Origin: Caulobacter henricii
GTDB lineage: Bacteria; Pseudomonadota; Alphaproteobacteria; Caulobacterales; Caulobacteraceae
Reading direction: 5' to 3'
DNA length: 64,000 nt
Assembly (NCBI RefSeq): GCF_001414055.1
Contig: NZ_CP013002.1
Location: 3,162,001 to 3,226,000 of the forward strand
The position numbers and the translations under genes are program-made. Below the pieces are notes generated by a model. That model was not told the DNA's origin. It was given only the letters and a program-made list of their open reading frames with translations, and searched no databases. Position 1 is the stretch's first letter. Each line of letters starts with the position of its first letter. Of the stretch, positions 31,725-41,050 are shown piece after piece.

Positions 31725-34700
31725 ATGTCCTTCCAGCGCGTGCTGATCGCCAATCGCGGCGAGATCGCCCTCCGCATCGCCCGCGCCGCCGCCGAGCTGG
31801 GGATCGAAAGTGTCGCGGTTCATGCCGGCGATGACGCCGCAAGCCCGCACGTCGCCGCCGCCGACCAGGCTGTCGCCCTGCCCGGCACCGGGGCCCGGGC
31901 CTATCTCAACATCGAGGCCATCGTCGCTGCGGCCAGGGGCGCGGGCTGCGACGCCCTGCATCCCGGCTATGGCTTCCTGTCCGAAAACGCCGGACTGGCC
32001 CGCGCCTGCGCGGCGGCGGGGATCACCTTCATCGGCCCGGCCCCCGACCAGCTCGAGACCTTCGGCGACAAGGCCGCCGCCCGCGCCCTGGCCCAGAAGC
32101 TGGGCGTGCCCCTGATCCCCGGAACCGGCACCCTGGACCTGCCCGCCGCCGAGGCCTTCCTGACCCAGCACGGGGCGATCATGCTGAAGGCGCGGGCCGG
32201 CGGCGGCGGACGCGGCATGCGGCTGGTGCTGGATCCCGGCGAGCTGGACGCCGCCTTCGCCGCCTGCGCCCGCGAGGCCATGGCCGCGTTCGGCGATGAC
32301 GGCCTCTATGCCGAGAAGCTGATCGAGCGCGCCCGCCATATCGAGGTGCAGATCGTCGGTGACGGAACCCGCGTGCTGGCGGTGGGCGACCGCGACTGCT
32401 CCCTGCAACGCCGCAACCAGAAGCTGGTCGAGATCGCCCCGGCCCCGAACCTGCCCGCCGCCACCCGGACGGCCATGGCCAGGGCGGCCGAGACCCTGTG
32501 CGCCGGCTATCGCGGCCTGGCGACCGTCGAGTTTCTGCTCGACACCGCCACCGGCGACTTCGCCTTCATCGAGACCAATCCCCGCCTGCAGGTCGAGCAC
32601 ACCGTCACCGAGGAGGTCACGGGCCTGGACCTCGTTCGCCTGCAGTTCGACCTGGCGGCGGGGCGGACCCTGGTCGAACTCGACCTGACCACGCCGCCCC
32701 TCGCCGTGGGCATCGCGATCCAGGCGCGGATCAATGCCGAGACCCTGGGTGCCGACGGACAGGTCAAGCCCTCGTCCGGAACCCTCACAGCCTATGCCCC
32801 TCCGGGCGGTCCGGGGGTGCGGGTGGACGGTGCCGGCGCAGTCGGCCTGGTGGTCGGGGCGGCCTATGACAGCCTGCTGGCCAAGGTCATCGCCCGGGGC
32901 CGGACCCTGGCCGAAACCGCTGCCCGTCTGGACCGGGCCCTCAGCGAGTTCACGATCACCGGCCTCGCCACCACCGCGCCCCTGATCCGGGCGATCCTGC
33001 AAACCCCGGACTGGAAGGACGGAGCGGCAACCACCCGGTTCATCGACGACCACGCCGCCGAGCTGGTCGCCGGACTTCCCCTCCCGTCAGAGAGCGCCGA
33101 AGCCCATTTCGAGACCCTGGACGGCGCGACCAGCGTCGCTGCGCCCCTGGCGGCCACAGTCGGCGCGATCAACGTGGCCGAGGGCGACCTCGTCCGCCCA
33201 GGTCAGGCCCTCGCCGTGCTGGAGGCCATGAAGATGGAGCATCTGGTCATCGCCACGTCCGGCGGCCGGGTTCTGAAGATCGCCGCTGCCCCTGGCCAGA
33301 CCGTGGCCGAGGGCCAGCCACTGGTCTTCCTGGAGCCGGTCGAGATGGCGGCCGCAGAGGCGCAGGACGCCGCCATCGAGGATCTCGATGCGATCCGTCC
33401 GGACCTGGCTGAGGTCATAGCCCGCCACCGCTTCACCCTCGACGAGGCCCGTCCCGAAGCCGTCGCCCGCCGTCGCAAGACCGGCCACCGCACGGCGCGG
33501 GAGAACATTGACGACCTCGTCGATCCCGGCAGCTTCCTCGAATACGGAGCCCTGGCCATTGCCGCCCAGAAGCGCCGGCGCACGACCGAGGACCTGATCG
33601 CCAATACCCCCGCCGACGGGCTGATCACCGGCATCGGCACGGTCAATGGCGGGCTCTTTGCCCCGGACCGGGCGCGGACCGCCGCCCTGGCCTATGACTT
33701 CACCGTGCTGGCGGGCACGCAAGGCGCGATGAACCACCGCAAGACCGACCGGCTGATGTCGGTGATCGCCGACCAGAAACTGCCGGTCGTCTGGTTCGCC
33801 GAAGGCGGCGGCGGACGTCCCGGCGACACCGACACCACGGCCGTGGCCGGGCTCGATGTGCCGACCTTCAGGAGTTTCGCCCAGTTGTCGGGCCTGGTGC
33901 CCAAGATCGCCATCGTCGCCGGCCGCTGCTTTGCCGGCAATGCCGCCATCGCGGGGCTGTCGGAGATCATCATCGCCACCCGCGACTCCAATCTGGGCAT
34001 GGGCGGTCCGGCCATGATCGAAGGCGGGGGTCTGGGCGTGTTCAAGCCCGAACAGATCGGCCCCTCGGCCCATCAGTGGAAGAATGGCGTCATCGATATC
34101 CTGGCCGATGACGAGGCCCAGGCCACCCGCCTGGCCAAACAGGCCCTGTCCTATTTCCAGGGCACGCTGAGCACCTGGACCGCACCCGACCAGCGCCGGC
34201 TCCGCAACGCCATCCCGGAGAACCGCCTGCGGGTCTATGACGTGCGCGCCCTGATCGCCGGCCTTGTCGACGAGGCCTCGTTCCTCGAACTGCGCGGCGG
34301 CTTTGCGGCCGGCATGGTCACCGGCCTGATCCGCATCGAGGGCCGGCCCATGGGCCTGATCGCCAATGATCCGCGCCATCTGGGCGGGGCGATTGACTGC
34401 GACGGGGCCGAGAAGGCCGCGCGGTTCCTGCAGCTGTGCGACGCCTTCGCCCTGCCGGTCTTAAGCCTCTGCGACACGCCCGGCTTCATGGTCGGTCCCG
34501 ACAGCGAGGACGCCGCTGCCGTACGCCGGGTCAGCCGCCAGTTCATCGCCGGAGCCAAGCTGCGCTCGCCCCTGTTCACCGTGGTCACCCGCAAGGGCTA
34601 TGGCCTCGGGGCCCAGGCCATGGCCGGGGGCAGCTTCCACAGCCCCGCCTTCATCGCCGCCTGGCCCACGGGCGAGTTTGGCGGCATGGGCCTCGAGGGC

Positions 34701-34940
34701 GCCGTCAAGCTCGGCTACCGCAAGGAGCTGGAGGCGTTGAGCGACCCTGCCGAGCAGAAGGCCCTCTATGACCAGCTGGTCGCGCGGCTCTATGCGGCCG
34801 GCAAGGCGACCAGCATGGCCGCAGCCCTGGAAATCGACGCGGTCATCGACCCGGCCGATACCCGGCGCTGGATCCTGGGCGGGCTTGACGCTTCGGCGGG
34901 GGTGACGCGGCCGTGGGCGGTGCGGGTAGACAGTTTCTAG
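31725..34940 (+). CDS. Single-chain biotin-dependent acyl-CoA carboxylase
   Basis: 1071-residue fusion carrying all three activities. Biotin carboxylase spans roughly residues 1-450 (VLIANRGEIALRIARAA, ARAGGGGRGMRLV, FIETNPRLQVEHTVTEE). The biotin carrier has VLEAMKMEHLV with Lys503 as the biotin site. The carboxyltransferase spans about 560-1071 (RKTGHRTARENIDDL, VAGRCFAGNAAI, CDTPGFMVGP). In most bacteria these are separate subunits. The substrate could be acetyl-, propionyl- or another acyl-CoA; the adjoining enoyl-CoA hydratase suggests acyl-CoA catabolism rather than housekeeping AccABCD. It is divergent from the SOS cassette. Confidence 0.92.
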   Translation: MSFQRVLIANRGEIALRIARAAAELGIESVAVHAGDDAASPHVAAADQAVALPGTGARAYLNIEAIVAAARGAGCDALHPGYGFLSENAGLARACAAAGITFIGPAPDQLETFGDKAAARALAQKLGVPLIPGTGTLDLPAAEAFLTQHGAIMLKARAGGGGRGMRLVLDPGELDAAFAACAREAMAAFGDDGLYAEKLIERARHIEVQIVGDGTRVLAVGDRDCSLQRRNQKLVEIAPAPNLPAATRTAMARAAETLCAGYRGLATVEFLLDTATGDFAFIETNPRLQVEHTVTEEVTGLDLVRLQFDLAAGRTLVELDLTTPPLAVGIAIQARINAETLGADGQVKPSSGTLTAYAPPGGPGVRVDGAGAVGLVVGAAYDSLLAKVIARGRTLAETAARLDRALSEFTITGLATTAPLIRAILQTPDWKDGAATTRFIDDHAAELVAGLPLPSESAEAHFETLDGATSVAAPLAATVGAINVAEGDLVRPGQALAVLEAMKMEHLVIATSGGRVLKIAAAPGQTVAEGQPLVFLEPVEMAAAEAQDAAIEDLDAIRPDLAEVIARHRFTLDEARPEAVARRRKTGHRTARENIDDLVDPGSFLEYGALAIAAQKRRRTTEDLIANTPADGLITGIGTVNGGLFAPDRARTAALAYDFTVLAGTQGAMNHRKTDRLMSVIADQKLPVVWFAEGGGGRPGDTDTTAVAGLDVPTFRSFAQLSGLVPKIAIVAGRCFAGNAAIAGLSEIIIATRDSNLGMGGPAMIEGGGLGVFKPEQIGPSAHQWKNGVIDILADDEAQATRLAKQALSYFQGTLSTWTAPDQRRLRNAIPENRLRVYDVRALIAGLVDEASFLELRGGFAAGMVTGLIRIEGRPMGLIANDPRHLGGAIDCDGAEKAARFLQLCDAFALPVLSLCDTPGFMVGPDSEDAAAVRRVSRQFIAGAKLRSPLFTVVTRKGYGLGAQAMAGGSFHSPAFIAAWPTGEFGGMGLEGAVKLGYRKELEALSDPAEQKALYDQLVARLYAAGKATSMAAALEIDAVIDPADTRRWILGGLDASAGVTRPWAVRVDSF

Positions 34941-34954
34941 AAAGGCCACGGACC

Positions 34955-35725
34955 ATGAGCGAAGTCGAACTGACCACCGAAGGTCCAGTCTGGACTGTGA
35001 CGATCAACCGTCCGGAGCGCCGCAACGCCGTCGATCCCGCCACGGCCCTGCAGCTGAACGCAGCTTTTGACGCCTTTGAGGCCGATGAAACGGCGGCCGT
35101 GGCCATACTGACGGGTGCCAATGGGACCTTCTGTTCGGGCTTTGACCTGACTGTCGCCGCGAGCGGCGCGGGCGAGCGCTACGATCCGGCCGGCGAGGGC
35201 CCGATGGGGCCGACGCGCCGCCTGCTGGCCAAGCCGGTGATCGCCGCTATCGAGGGCCATGCCGTGGCCGGCGGGCTGGAACTGGCCCTGTGGTGCGACA
35301 TGCGCGTGGCGGCCGAAAACTCCACCTTCGGAGTCTTCTGCCGACGCTGGGGGGTGCCGCTGATCGACGGTGGCACGGTGCGCCTGCCGCGCATCGTCGG
35401 CCAGGGCCGGGCGCTGGACATGATCCTGACCGGCCGTGCGGTCGGTGCCGCAGAAGCCTTGTCATGGGGTCTGGCCGACCGGGTCGTCGCCGAGGGTTCG
35501 GCCCTGGTCGAGGCGCAAGCCCTGGCGCGGAGCATCGCCGCCTTCCCCCAGATCTGCCTGCGGGCCGATCGCGCCTCGGCCTTTGGGCAATGGGATAGCG
35601 ATCTGGCCGAGGCCCTGAAAGCCGAGGGGCGCGGCGGGGTCGAACCGCTGCGTCGCGAGGCCCGTTCTGGCGCAGCGCGCTTCACCGGCGGGGCGGGTCG
35701 CGGCGGTCAAGCCGCGCCGGACTGA
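34955..35725 (+). CDS. Enoyl-CoA hydratase/isomerase (crotonase) family protein
   Basis: 256-residue crotonase. Family motifs are VTINRPERRNAVD, ILTGANGTFCSGFDL (first oxyanion-hole segment) and KPVIAAIEGHAVAGGLELAL (second). The position of the usual catalytic Glu is in the FCRRWGVPLIDGGTVRLPR segment, which is the variant seen in many putative hydratases of unknown substrate. The ATG at 34955 follows AAAGG at eight bases. It is 14 bases after the carboxylase stop, so probably one operon. Confidence 0.9.
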   Translation: MSEVELTTEGPVWTVTINRPERRNAVDPATALQLNAAFDAFEADETAAVAILTGANGTFCSGFDLTVAASGAGERYDPAGEGPMGPTRRLLAKPVIAAIEGHAVAGGLELALWCDMRVAAENSTFGVFCRRWGVPLIDGGTVRLPRIVGQGRALDMILTGRAVGAAEALSWGLADRVVAEGSALVEAQALARSIAAFPQICLRADRASAFGQWDSDLAEALKAEGRGGVEPLRREARSGAARFTGGAGRGGQAAPD

Positions 35726-36339
35726 AGGCCCGGGCCTTTGAGGGCGAAGACGGGGATTGGGGATCGAGGATTAAAGTGCACTGGCACCGTCGTGCGGTTC
35801 GCCTCACTGCGGTTGCCCTTGGGTCCCGGCGCTCCCGCCCTCGCGGGCGTCCGGCCGGGATGGCAAGATTATTGGGGTGAGGCGGAAGCCCCCAAAGCGG
35901 AACGATCGAGAGCCCGCCATGGGTGGAAGTCGGTCGCTCTGACCGATCCCTCCCTCTCTGAAAGAGAGGGAGGGACCATGAAGGTTCGCCATGGGTCGGG
36001 AGCAGATTTGGCGTCACTCCCAGAAAGCGGACGCCCCGTGTCCCTCTTATCCTTAAATCGCCGGGAGGCTGCTGCGCGCTAGTCCGGAAAGGTCAATCAA
36101 GGACCGCCTCGCGGCGACGCGCAGCGTCGTCCCTGAGCAACCTGGACAGACCAGCGATCGTCTCGCCGTGAGGTTTAGGGAGTGCTCCCGCTTGGGGACG
36201 GAGGGAACGCTTGGTACCGGTCCAAAGCAGCGGCGGGAATGGAACCAGGCGGCGTCGCGACGCCGCGCGCCTCGGTCACAGGATCTCCGGCGACCAAGTT
36301 GTGAGAGACTGGTGTTCAGCCCGATTCTGCGAGCCCGAC
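35726..36339. other. 614-base repeat-rich gap
   Basis: No gene supported. It contains a CCGG-rich palindrome at about 35815-35866, a hairpin CCCTCCCTCTCTGAAAGAGA with its GGGAGGG arm at 35947-35973, and a dispersed repeat at 35990-36193. Overlapping open frames follow the repeats and look non-coding. Confidence 0.6.
35990..36193 (+). repeat. Dispersed repeat, copy A
   Basis: Matches the reverse complement of 47352-47476 over most of its length: an ATGGGTCGG block, a GCGGACGCCCCG block, a GGAGGCTGC block, and a perfect 26-base block at 36147-36172. Copy A has about 75 extra bases (roughly 36072-36146) in the middle. Confidence 0.75.
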
Positions 36340-37077
36340 ATGAAGCCCGTGATCATCTTTCAGCCCGGCATGGCCGGCGACCTGCTGTTCATTCAGAAGA
36401 TCGTCAAGACCTATGCCGCCAATGGTCGCCGGGTGATCCTGCCGGTGCGCGAGACCCATCGCTGGGTCTATGACGCCCTGGTCATGCCGGACAATGTCGA
36501 GACCCCGACCCTCGAGCACGACTTCGAGTTTCGCGACGAGATCCTGTTCCTGGCCGACAAGATCGCGCTCAGCCCGATCGAGGCCAATGCCTATACGTTC
36601 CTGTCGCTGTTCTTCAGTTGGCGCTATGCCCCCGAGCAGACCATGGACCTGAAGTATCAGGTCTCGGGCGTCGAGATGGATGACTGGGCCGACCATGTCA
36701 CCCTGCGCCGCGACCTGGAGAAGGAAGAGCGGCTGTTCCGGCAGCTGGGCCTGGATGACGGGGTGCCCTATGCCCTGATCAACGAGCACTGCAGCAAGCG
36801 CTATATCCCCTTTCCGAACCGGGCCCCCGAGAAGGAAGTCCGGTTGCAGGTGGTCGAGGGCTATACCCTGATCGACTGGTCGACCGTGATCGAACGGGCG
36901 GCGCGGATCGCCTCGGTGGACACGTCACTGGTGCTGCTGGTCGAGGTGCTGAAGATCACCGGCAAGCCCCTGCACGTGGTTTCGCGCTATGAGCCGCCCA
37001 GCTTTCGCGAATTGCAGAACATCCTGAAACTGGAATGGCTGTTCTATTTCCTGCCGGAGCATCTGGCCTTCGACTAG
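36340..37077 (+). CDS. Protein of unknown function, possibly glycosyltransferase-like
   Basis: 245-residue soluble protein without signal peptide or membrane helices. It opens KPVIIFQPGMAGDLLFIQKI, a nucleotide-fold-like strand-loop-helix with a GD pair that recalls GT-B glycosyltransferases such as heptosyltransferases, and has a second alpha/beta half (YALINEHCSKRYIPF, DTSLVLLVEVLKITGKPLHVVSRY). The resemblance is weak, so I assign no function. The ATG at 36340 is chosen because the upstream 43 codons run into the repeat region. It is convergent with a VanZ-like gene, overlapping its stop by four bases. Confidence 0.75.
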   Translation: MKPVIIFQPGMAGDLLFIQKIVKTYAANGRRVILPVRETHRWVYDALVMPDNVETPTLEHDFEFRDEILFLADKIALSPIEANAYTFLSLFFSWRYAPEQTMDLKYQVSGVEMDDWADHVTLRRDLEKEERLFRQLGLDDGVPYALINEHCSKRYIPFPNRAPEKEVRLQVVEGYTLIDWSTVIERAARIASVDTSLVLLVEVLKITGKPLHVVSRYEPPSFRELQNILKLEWLFYFLPEHLAFD

Positions 37078-37445
37078 ACCGGGTTCGGCGCCGGGCGGGT
37101 CCAGGCGCGGAGCAGAATCGGTCCGAACAGGGCGGCAATGCCGCAGGCGTCGGCGACGACATCGCCAAGAGCTGCATCCCGGCCGACCAGGGCCTGGACC
37201 GCCTCGATCGCCACGCCGAAGGCCAGCAGAACGGCCCCGATGCGCCAGAACCGGCTATTAGGCAGGGCAGCGACGGCCAGGGCGGTCAGGACGTAGAAGG
37301 CGATGAAATGCTTGGCCTTGTCCCAGGGGATGAAGCCGATCCCGCCATCGTCCGGCAAGATGGCGCGCCACAGGGTGAACAGCGACGCCGCCACAAAGGC
37401 GGTGAAGGCCAGGCGATTGATCCTGCGGTGCTGGAACAGCGGCAT
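37074..37445 (-). CDS. VanZ-family membrane protein
   Basis: 123-residue protein with about four membrane helices. The segment IPWDKAKHFIAFYVLTALAVAAL and the later AIEAVQALVGRDAALGDVVADACGI match the VanZ-like family (named for a teicoplanin-resistance protein; function elsewhere unknown). It lies downstream of serA on the same strand but beyond an inverted repeat. Confidence 0.85.
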   Translation of the reverse strand: MPLFQHRRINRLAFTAFVAASLFTLWRAILPDDGGIGFIPWDKAKHFIAFYVLTALAVAALPNSRFWRIGAVLLAFGVAIEAVQALVGRDAALGDVVADACGIAALFGPILLRAWTRPAPNPV

Positions 37446-37464
37446 GCCTGGTCTTGAACCTCGT

Positions 37465-37505
37465 CGTCATTCCGGAGACGGCCACTATGCCGCTCCGGAA
37501 TGACG
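37465..37505. repeat. Perfect 13-base inverted repeat downstream of serA
   Basis: Arms CGTCATTCCGGAG and CTCCGGAATGACG with a 15-base loop, between the serA stop and the VanZ start. There is no T-run, so it is more like a REP-type palindrome than an intrinsic terminator, although it could protect the serA 3 prime end. Confidence 0.8.
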
Positions 37506-37527
37506 AATTCGCAAAGGCCGGCTGGAC

Positions 37528-39105
37528 CTAGAAGGTCAGGGCGCGGGCTTCCTTGACGTGCGGCAGGGCCTGGATCCTGGCCAGCAGGTCGGCGGTCGGG
37601 GCCTGGTCGACGCCGACCAGGGCGATGGCGTCCTCGTCGGCCGAGACGCGACCCAGGTTGAAGGTGGCGATGTTGACGCCCGCCTCGCCCAGCAGCATGC
37701 CCAGGGCCCCGATGAAGCCCGGCTTGTCGAGGTTGTTGATGTAGAGCATGGCCGGCGAGAAGGCCGCGTCCAGCTCCATGCCCTTGACCTCGACGACGCG
37801 CGGCGCTCCGGCGATCACCGTGCCGGCAAAGGCGCGCTGGCCCTTCTCGGTGGTGATGGTGATGCGCATCAGGCTGTCATAGGTCGGACTGACCTCCTGG
37901 CGGCTTTCGGAGACGGTGATGCCGCGCTCCTTGGCCACGGCCGGGGCCGAAACCATGTTGATCTCGGCCAGCATGGGCTTGAGGATTCCCGACAGGGCCG
38001 CCGAGGTCATCGGCTTGACGTTCAGGTTGGCCACCTCGCCCTCATAGGCGATGTCGATGGTCTTGATCCCGAAGTCGACCATCTGACCGGCCAGGGCACC
38101 GATCTTCTCGGCCAGGGCCACGAACGGCTTCAGCTTGGGGGCTTCTTCCGCCGTGATCGAGGGGCTGTTCAGGGCATTGGTGACGGCACCGGTCAGCAGA
38201 TAGTCGCTGACCTGTTCGGCGACCTGCAGGGCGACGTTCTCCTGGGCTTCGCTGGTGCTGGCACCCAGGTGGGGAGTGGCGACGACGCGGTCGGACCCGA
38301 ACAGCGGGTTTTCCTTGGCCGGCTCGGTGACGAAGACGTCAAAGCCGGCACCGCCGACATGGCCGCTGTCGAGCAGGGCGCGCAGGGCAACCTCGTCGAC
38401 CAGGCCGCCACGGGCGCAGTTGACGATCAGGACGCCCTTCCGGGTCTTGGCCAGGTTCTCGGCCGACAGGATGTTGCGGGTCTTGTCGGTCAGGGGCGTA
38501 TGCAGGGTGATGACGTCGGCGCGGGCCAGCAGGTCTTCAAGCTCGACCTTCTCGACGCCCATCTCGATGGCGCGCTCGGGGCTCAGGAACGGGTCATAGG
38601 CCACGACCTTCATCTTCAGGCCCAGGGCCCGGTCGGCGACGATGCCGCCGATATTGCCGGCCCCGATCAGGCCCAGGGTCTTGGCGTACAGCTCCACGCC
38701 CATGAAGCGGTTCTTCTCCCACTTGCCGGCCTGGGTCGAGGCATCGGCCTGGGGCAGCTGACGGGCCAGGGCGAACATCATGGCGATGGCATGCTCGGCC
38801 GTGGTGATCGAGTTGCCGAACGGGGTGTTCATCACCACGATGCCCTTGGCGGTGGCCGCCGGGATGTCGACATTGTCGACACCGATGCCGGCCCGGGCGA
38901 TGACCTGCAGCTTGTGGGCGGCGGCGATCACATCCTTGTCGAGCTTGGCGCCCGAGCGGATGGCGATGCCGTCATAGTCGCCGATCACGGCGATCAGTTC
39001 GTCTTTCGACAGGCCGACCTTGATGTCGAAATCGACACCGCGGTTCTTGAAGATGTCGACGGCGGCGGGGGAAAGCTTGTCAGCAATGAGGACGCGGGGA
39101 GCCAT
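37528..39105 (-). CDS. serA: D-3-phosphoglycerate dehydrogenase
   Basis: 525-residue first enzyme of serine biosynthesis, oxidising 3-phosphoglycerate to phosphohydroxypyruvate with NAD. It has the NAD fold GLIGAGNIGGIVADRALGLK, the catalytic arginine in NCARGGLVDE, and the His of PHLGAST. The long form carries an intervening domain and a C-terminal ACT domain (LGMLLGEAGVNIATFNLGR) used in feedback control by serine. It is downstream of serC by 155 bases holding a CT/GA-rich repeat. Confidence 0.97.
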   Translation of the reverse strand: MAPRVLIADKLSPAAVDIFKNRGVDFDIKVGLSKDELIAVIGDYDGIAIRSGAKLDKDVIAAAHKLQVIARAGIGVDNVDIPAATAKGIVVMNTPFGNSITTAEHAIAMMFALARQLPQADASTQAGKWEKNRFMGVELYAKTLGLIGAGNIGGIVADRALGLKMKVVAYDPFLSPERAIEMGVEKVELEDLLARADVITLHTPLTDKTRNILSAENLAKTRKGVLIVNCARGGLVDEVALRALLDSGHVGGAGFDVFVTEPAKENPLFGSDRVVATPHLGASTSEAQENVALQVAEQVSDYLLTGAVTNALNSPSITAEEAPKLKPFVALAEKIGALAGQMVDFGIKTIDIAYEGEVANLNVKPMTSAALSGILKPMLAEINMVSAPAVAKERGITVSESRQEVSPTYDSLMRITITTEKGQRAFAGTVIAGAPRVVEVKGMELDAAFSPAMLYINNLDKPGFIGALGMLLGEAGVNIATFNLGRVSADEDAIALVGVDQAPTADLLARIQALPHVKEARALTF

Positions 39106-39139
39106 GGCGGGTGTTCCTTGCGGAGAATTGTGTGTGGGA

Positions 39140-39251
39140 AAGCCCCCTCCACCGCCGTTCGGCGGCTCCCCTCCCCCCAGCGGGGGAGGGGAGCCTTTTC
39201 ATCTGCCCCTGTGGGGGCGGACGGCTGCGAAGCAGCCCGGTGGGGGCAAGT
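39140..39251. repeat. CT/GA-rich palindromic repeat between serC and serA
   Basis: Stacked short palindromes (CCGCCGTTCGGCGG, CCCCTCCCCCCAGCGGGGGA) ending in CGGTGGGGGCAAGT, the same 3 prime tail as 29258-29358 and 46438-46600. It lies inside the probable serC-serA transcript. Confidence 0.8.
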
Positions 39252-39260
39252 CTTGAAAGC

Positions 39261-40433
39261 TTAAGCGGCGGCCAGTTCGGCCGAGACGGTGGCGAAAGCC
39301 CAGTCCAGCCAGGGGGTCAGGGCTTCCAGGTCGGAAGCCTCGACGGTGGCTCCGCACCAGATGCGCAGGCCGGCCGGGGCGTCGCGATAGCCGCCGATGT
39401 CGAGGGCGGCGCCCTCTTTCTCGAGCAGGCTGGCCAGCTTCTTGGCGAAGTCGGCCTGGGCATCGTCCGACAGGGCGGCGATCGCGGGATCGACGACCTT
39501 GAGGCACACCGAGGTGTTGGAGCGGATATCCGGCGTCGCGGCCAGGAAATCGACCCACGGGGTCTTGGCCACCCAGTCGGCGATCACGGCCAGGTTCTGA
39601 TCGGCGCGCGATTGCATGCCTTCCAGACCGCCGATGGACGAGGCCCACTTCAGGGCGTCCAGGGCGTCTTCCACGCAGAGCATCGAGGGGGTGTTGATGG
39701 TCGCGCCCTCGAAAATGTCGAGGCTGACCTTGCCGCCCTTGGTCATGCGGAACAGTTTCGGCATCGGCCAGGGGGGTGTGTAGCTCTCCAGGCGCGCCAC
39801 GGCGCGCGGCGACAGGATCAGCACGCCGTGCGCGCCCTCGCCGCCGAGGGCCTTCTGCCAGGAGAAGGTCACGACATCGAGCTTGGTCCAGTCGAGGTCC
39901 TGGGCGAAGGCGGCGCTGGTGGCGTCGCAGATGGTGATGCCTTCACGGTCGGCCGAGATGAAGTCGGCGTTCGGGACGCGGACGCCCGAGGTGGTGCCGT
40001 TCCAGGTGAAGACCAGATCCTTGGCCGGATCGACCCTGGAGGTGTCGGGCAGCTGGCCGTACGGGGCGTCGAGCACTTCGACATTGGGCAGCTTCAGTTG
40101 CTTGGTCACGTCGGTGACCCAGTCCTTGCCGAAGGACTCGAAGGCCATCAGCTGCACCGGGCGGGCGCCCAGCATCGACCACATGGCCATTTCGACGGCG
40201 CCGGTGTCGGAACCGGCGACGATGCCGATCAGGAAGTCGGCCGGGACTTCCAGCACTTCGCGCGTCTGGTCGATGGCGGCCTTCAGGCGGCCCTTGCCCA
40301 GCTTGCTACGGTGCGAGCGACCGAGCACGGCATTTCTGAGATTTTCGGGGGTCCAGCCGGGCCTTTTGGCGCAGGGGCCGGAAGAGAACTCGGGACGAGC
40401 CGGGCGTTGCGCCGGCTTGGCGAGGGTCGTCAT
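39261..40433 (-). CDS. serC: Phosphoserine aminotransferase
   Basis: 390-residue PLP enzyme converting phosphohydroxypyruvate to phosphoserine. The PLP lysine lies in [14 protein letters not shown], and [18 protein letters not shown] is the typical alphaproteobacterial start region. The ATG at 40433 is preceded by GGGAG; the longer frame to 40568 would translate the structured leader. serA follows on the same strand, so the first two serine steps are together. Both may be controlled through the leader RNA. Confidence 0.96.
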   Translation of the reverse strand: MTTLAKPAQRPARPEFSSGPCAKRPGWTPENLRNAVLGRSHRSKLGKGRLKAAIDQTREVLEVPADFLIGIVAGSDTGAVEMAMWSMLGARPVQLMAFESFGKDWVTDVTKQLKLPNVEVLDAPYGQLPDTSRVDPAKDLVFTWNGTTSGVRVPNADFISADREGITICDATSAAFAQDLDWTKLDVVTFSWQKALGGEGAHGVLILSPRAVARLESYTPPWPMPKLFRMTKGGKVSLDIFEGATINTPSMLCVEDALDALKWASSIGGLEGMQSRADQNLAVIADWVAKTPWVDFLAATPDIRSNTSVCLKVVDPAIAALSDDAQADFAKKLASLLEKEGAALDIGGYRDAPAGLRIWCGATVEASDLEALTPWLDWAFATVSAELAAA

Positions 40434-40444
40434 AGCGATGTCTC

Positions 40445-40550
40445 CCATCCTTACAGATGGACAGCGCCCCGTTGGGGGGGCGTGGCCCGCCGGCGAGAAA
40501 CGCTGTTTCAAACCCAAAGGCAAGGAGAGATTTGTCGCGGCGGCGGGATT
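40445..40550 (-). ncRNA. Structured leader upstream of serC, candidate serC RNA motif
   Basis: Three hairpins precede serC on the minus strand: a long CCCGCCG/CGGCGGG pairing (40486-40547), CGCCCC/GGGGCG (40465-40482) and CCATC-TGTAAG-GATGG (40445-40460). The last one overlaps the ribosome-binding site GATGGGAGA, so folding could hide it. A serC RNA motif ahead of serC-serA is known in alphaproteobacteria; this matches in position and general shape, but I did not check it against a model. Confidence 0.55.
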
Positions 40551-40568
40551 CTGGCGACCCGCCGGCAA

Positions 40569-40994
40569 TTATTTTGCGAGACTGGACCGCTTTCGCCAGG
40601 CGAGCAGTGTGCCGACCAGGATGCAGATAAGAACGCCAAGCGTGTCCAGATTGTTGACGATGGCATAGGTGCGATCGTGCGGGATATCGCCGACAAAATA
40701 GTACGCGTGCAGGCTGAACTGAACGCCTTGAAAGATCATCGCTACGCCCAGCCAGGCACTGGCGTGGCGAAGGGCAAGCAGCAGGAAAATCAATCCCAGA
40801 GCGCCTTCATCAGCCAAAAGCAGAATGGGCCGGATGCTGACTGGTGCACTTAGGTTGACGATCAGAGCGACGAGTGCTGCGCCGAGGAGCGCTAGAGCGG
40901 CTAGCCGCTCGGGCGAGCCACCTTTCCACCATGCCAAGGCAATGACCCCAAGGGTCACTGCCCAACCAACCAACGGAAACCACGAAGAGTACAT
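40569..40994 (-). CDS. Small membrane protein of unknown function
   Basis: 141-residue protein with four predicted membrane helices (roughly residues 5-22, 31-49, 59-77 and 116-134) separated by short loops, including FSLHAYYFVGDIPHDRTY. No family recognised. It lies just upstream of the serC leader on the same strand; its stop is 136 bases before serC. Confidence 0.65.
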   Translation of the reverse strand: MYSSWFPLVGWAVTLGVIALAWWKGGSPERLAALALLGAALVALIVNLSAPVSIRPILLLADEGALGLIFLLLALRHASAWLGVAMIFQGVQFSLHAYYFVGDIPHDRTYAIVNNLDTLGVLICILVGTLLAWRKRSSLAK

Positions 40995-41050
40995 GGATAG
41001 GGCCTCTAACGTGAATTAGAGGCCCTAGGCATTAAACTATTGCAATCTTC

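Noticed and set aside
35738..36082. A 114-codon open frame downstream of the crotonase gene
   Set aside because: It crosses several repeat units and ends within them; no start signal or motif.
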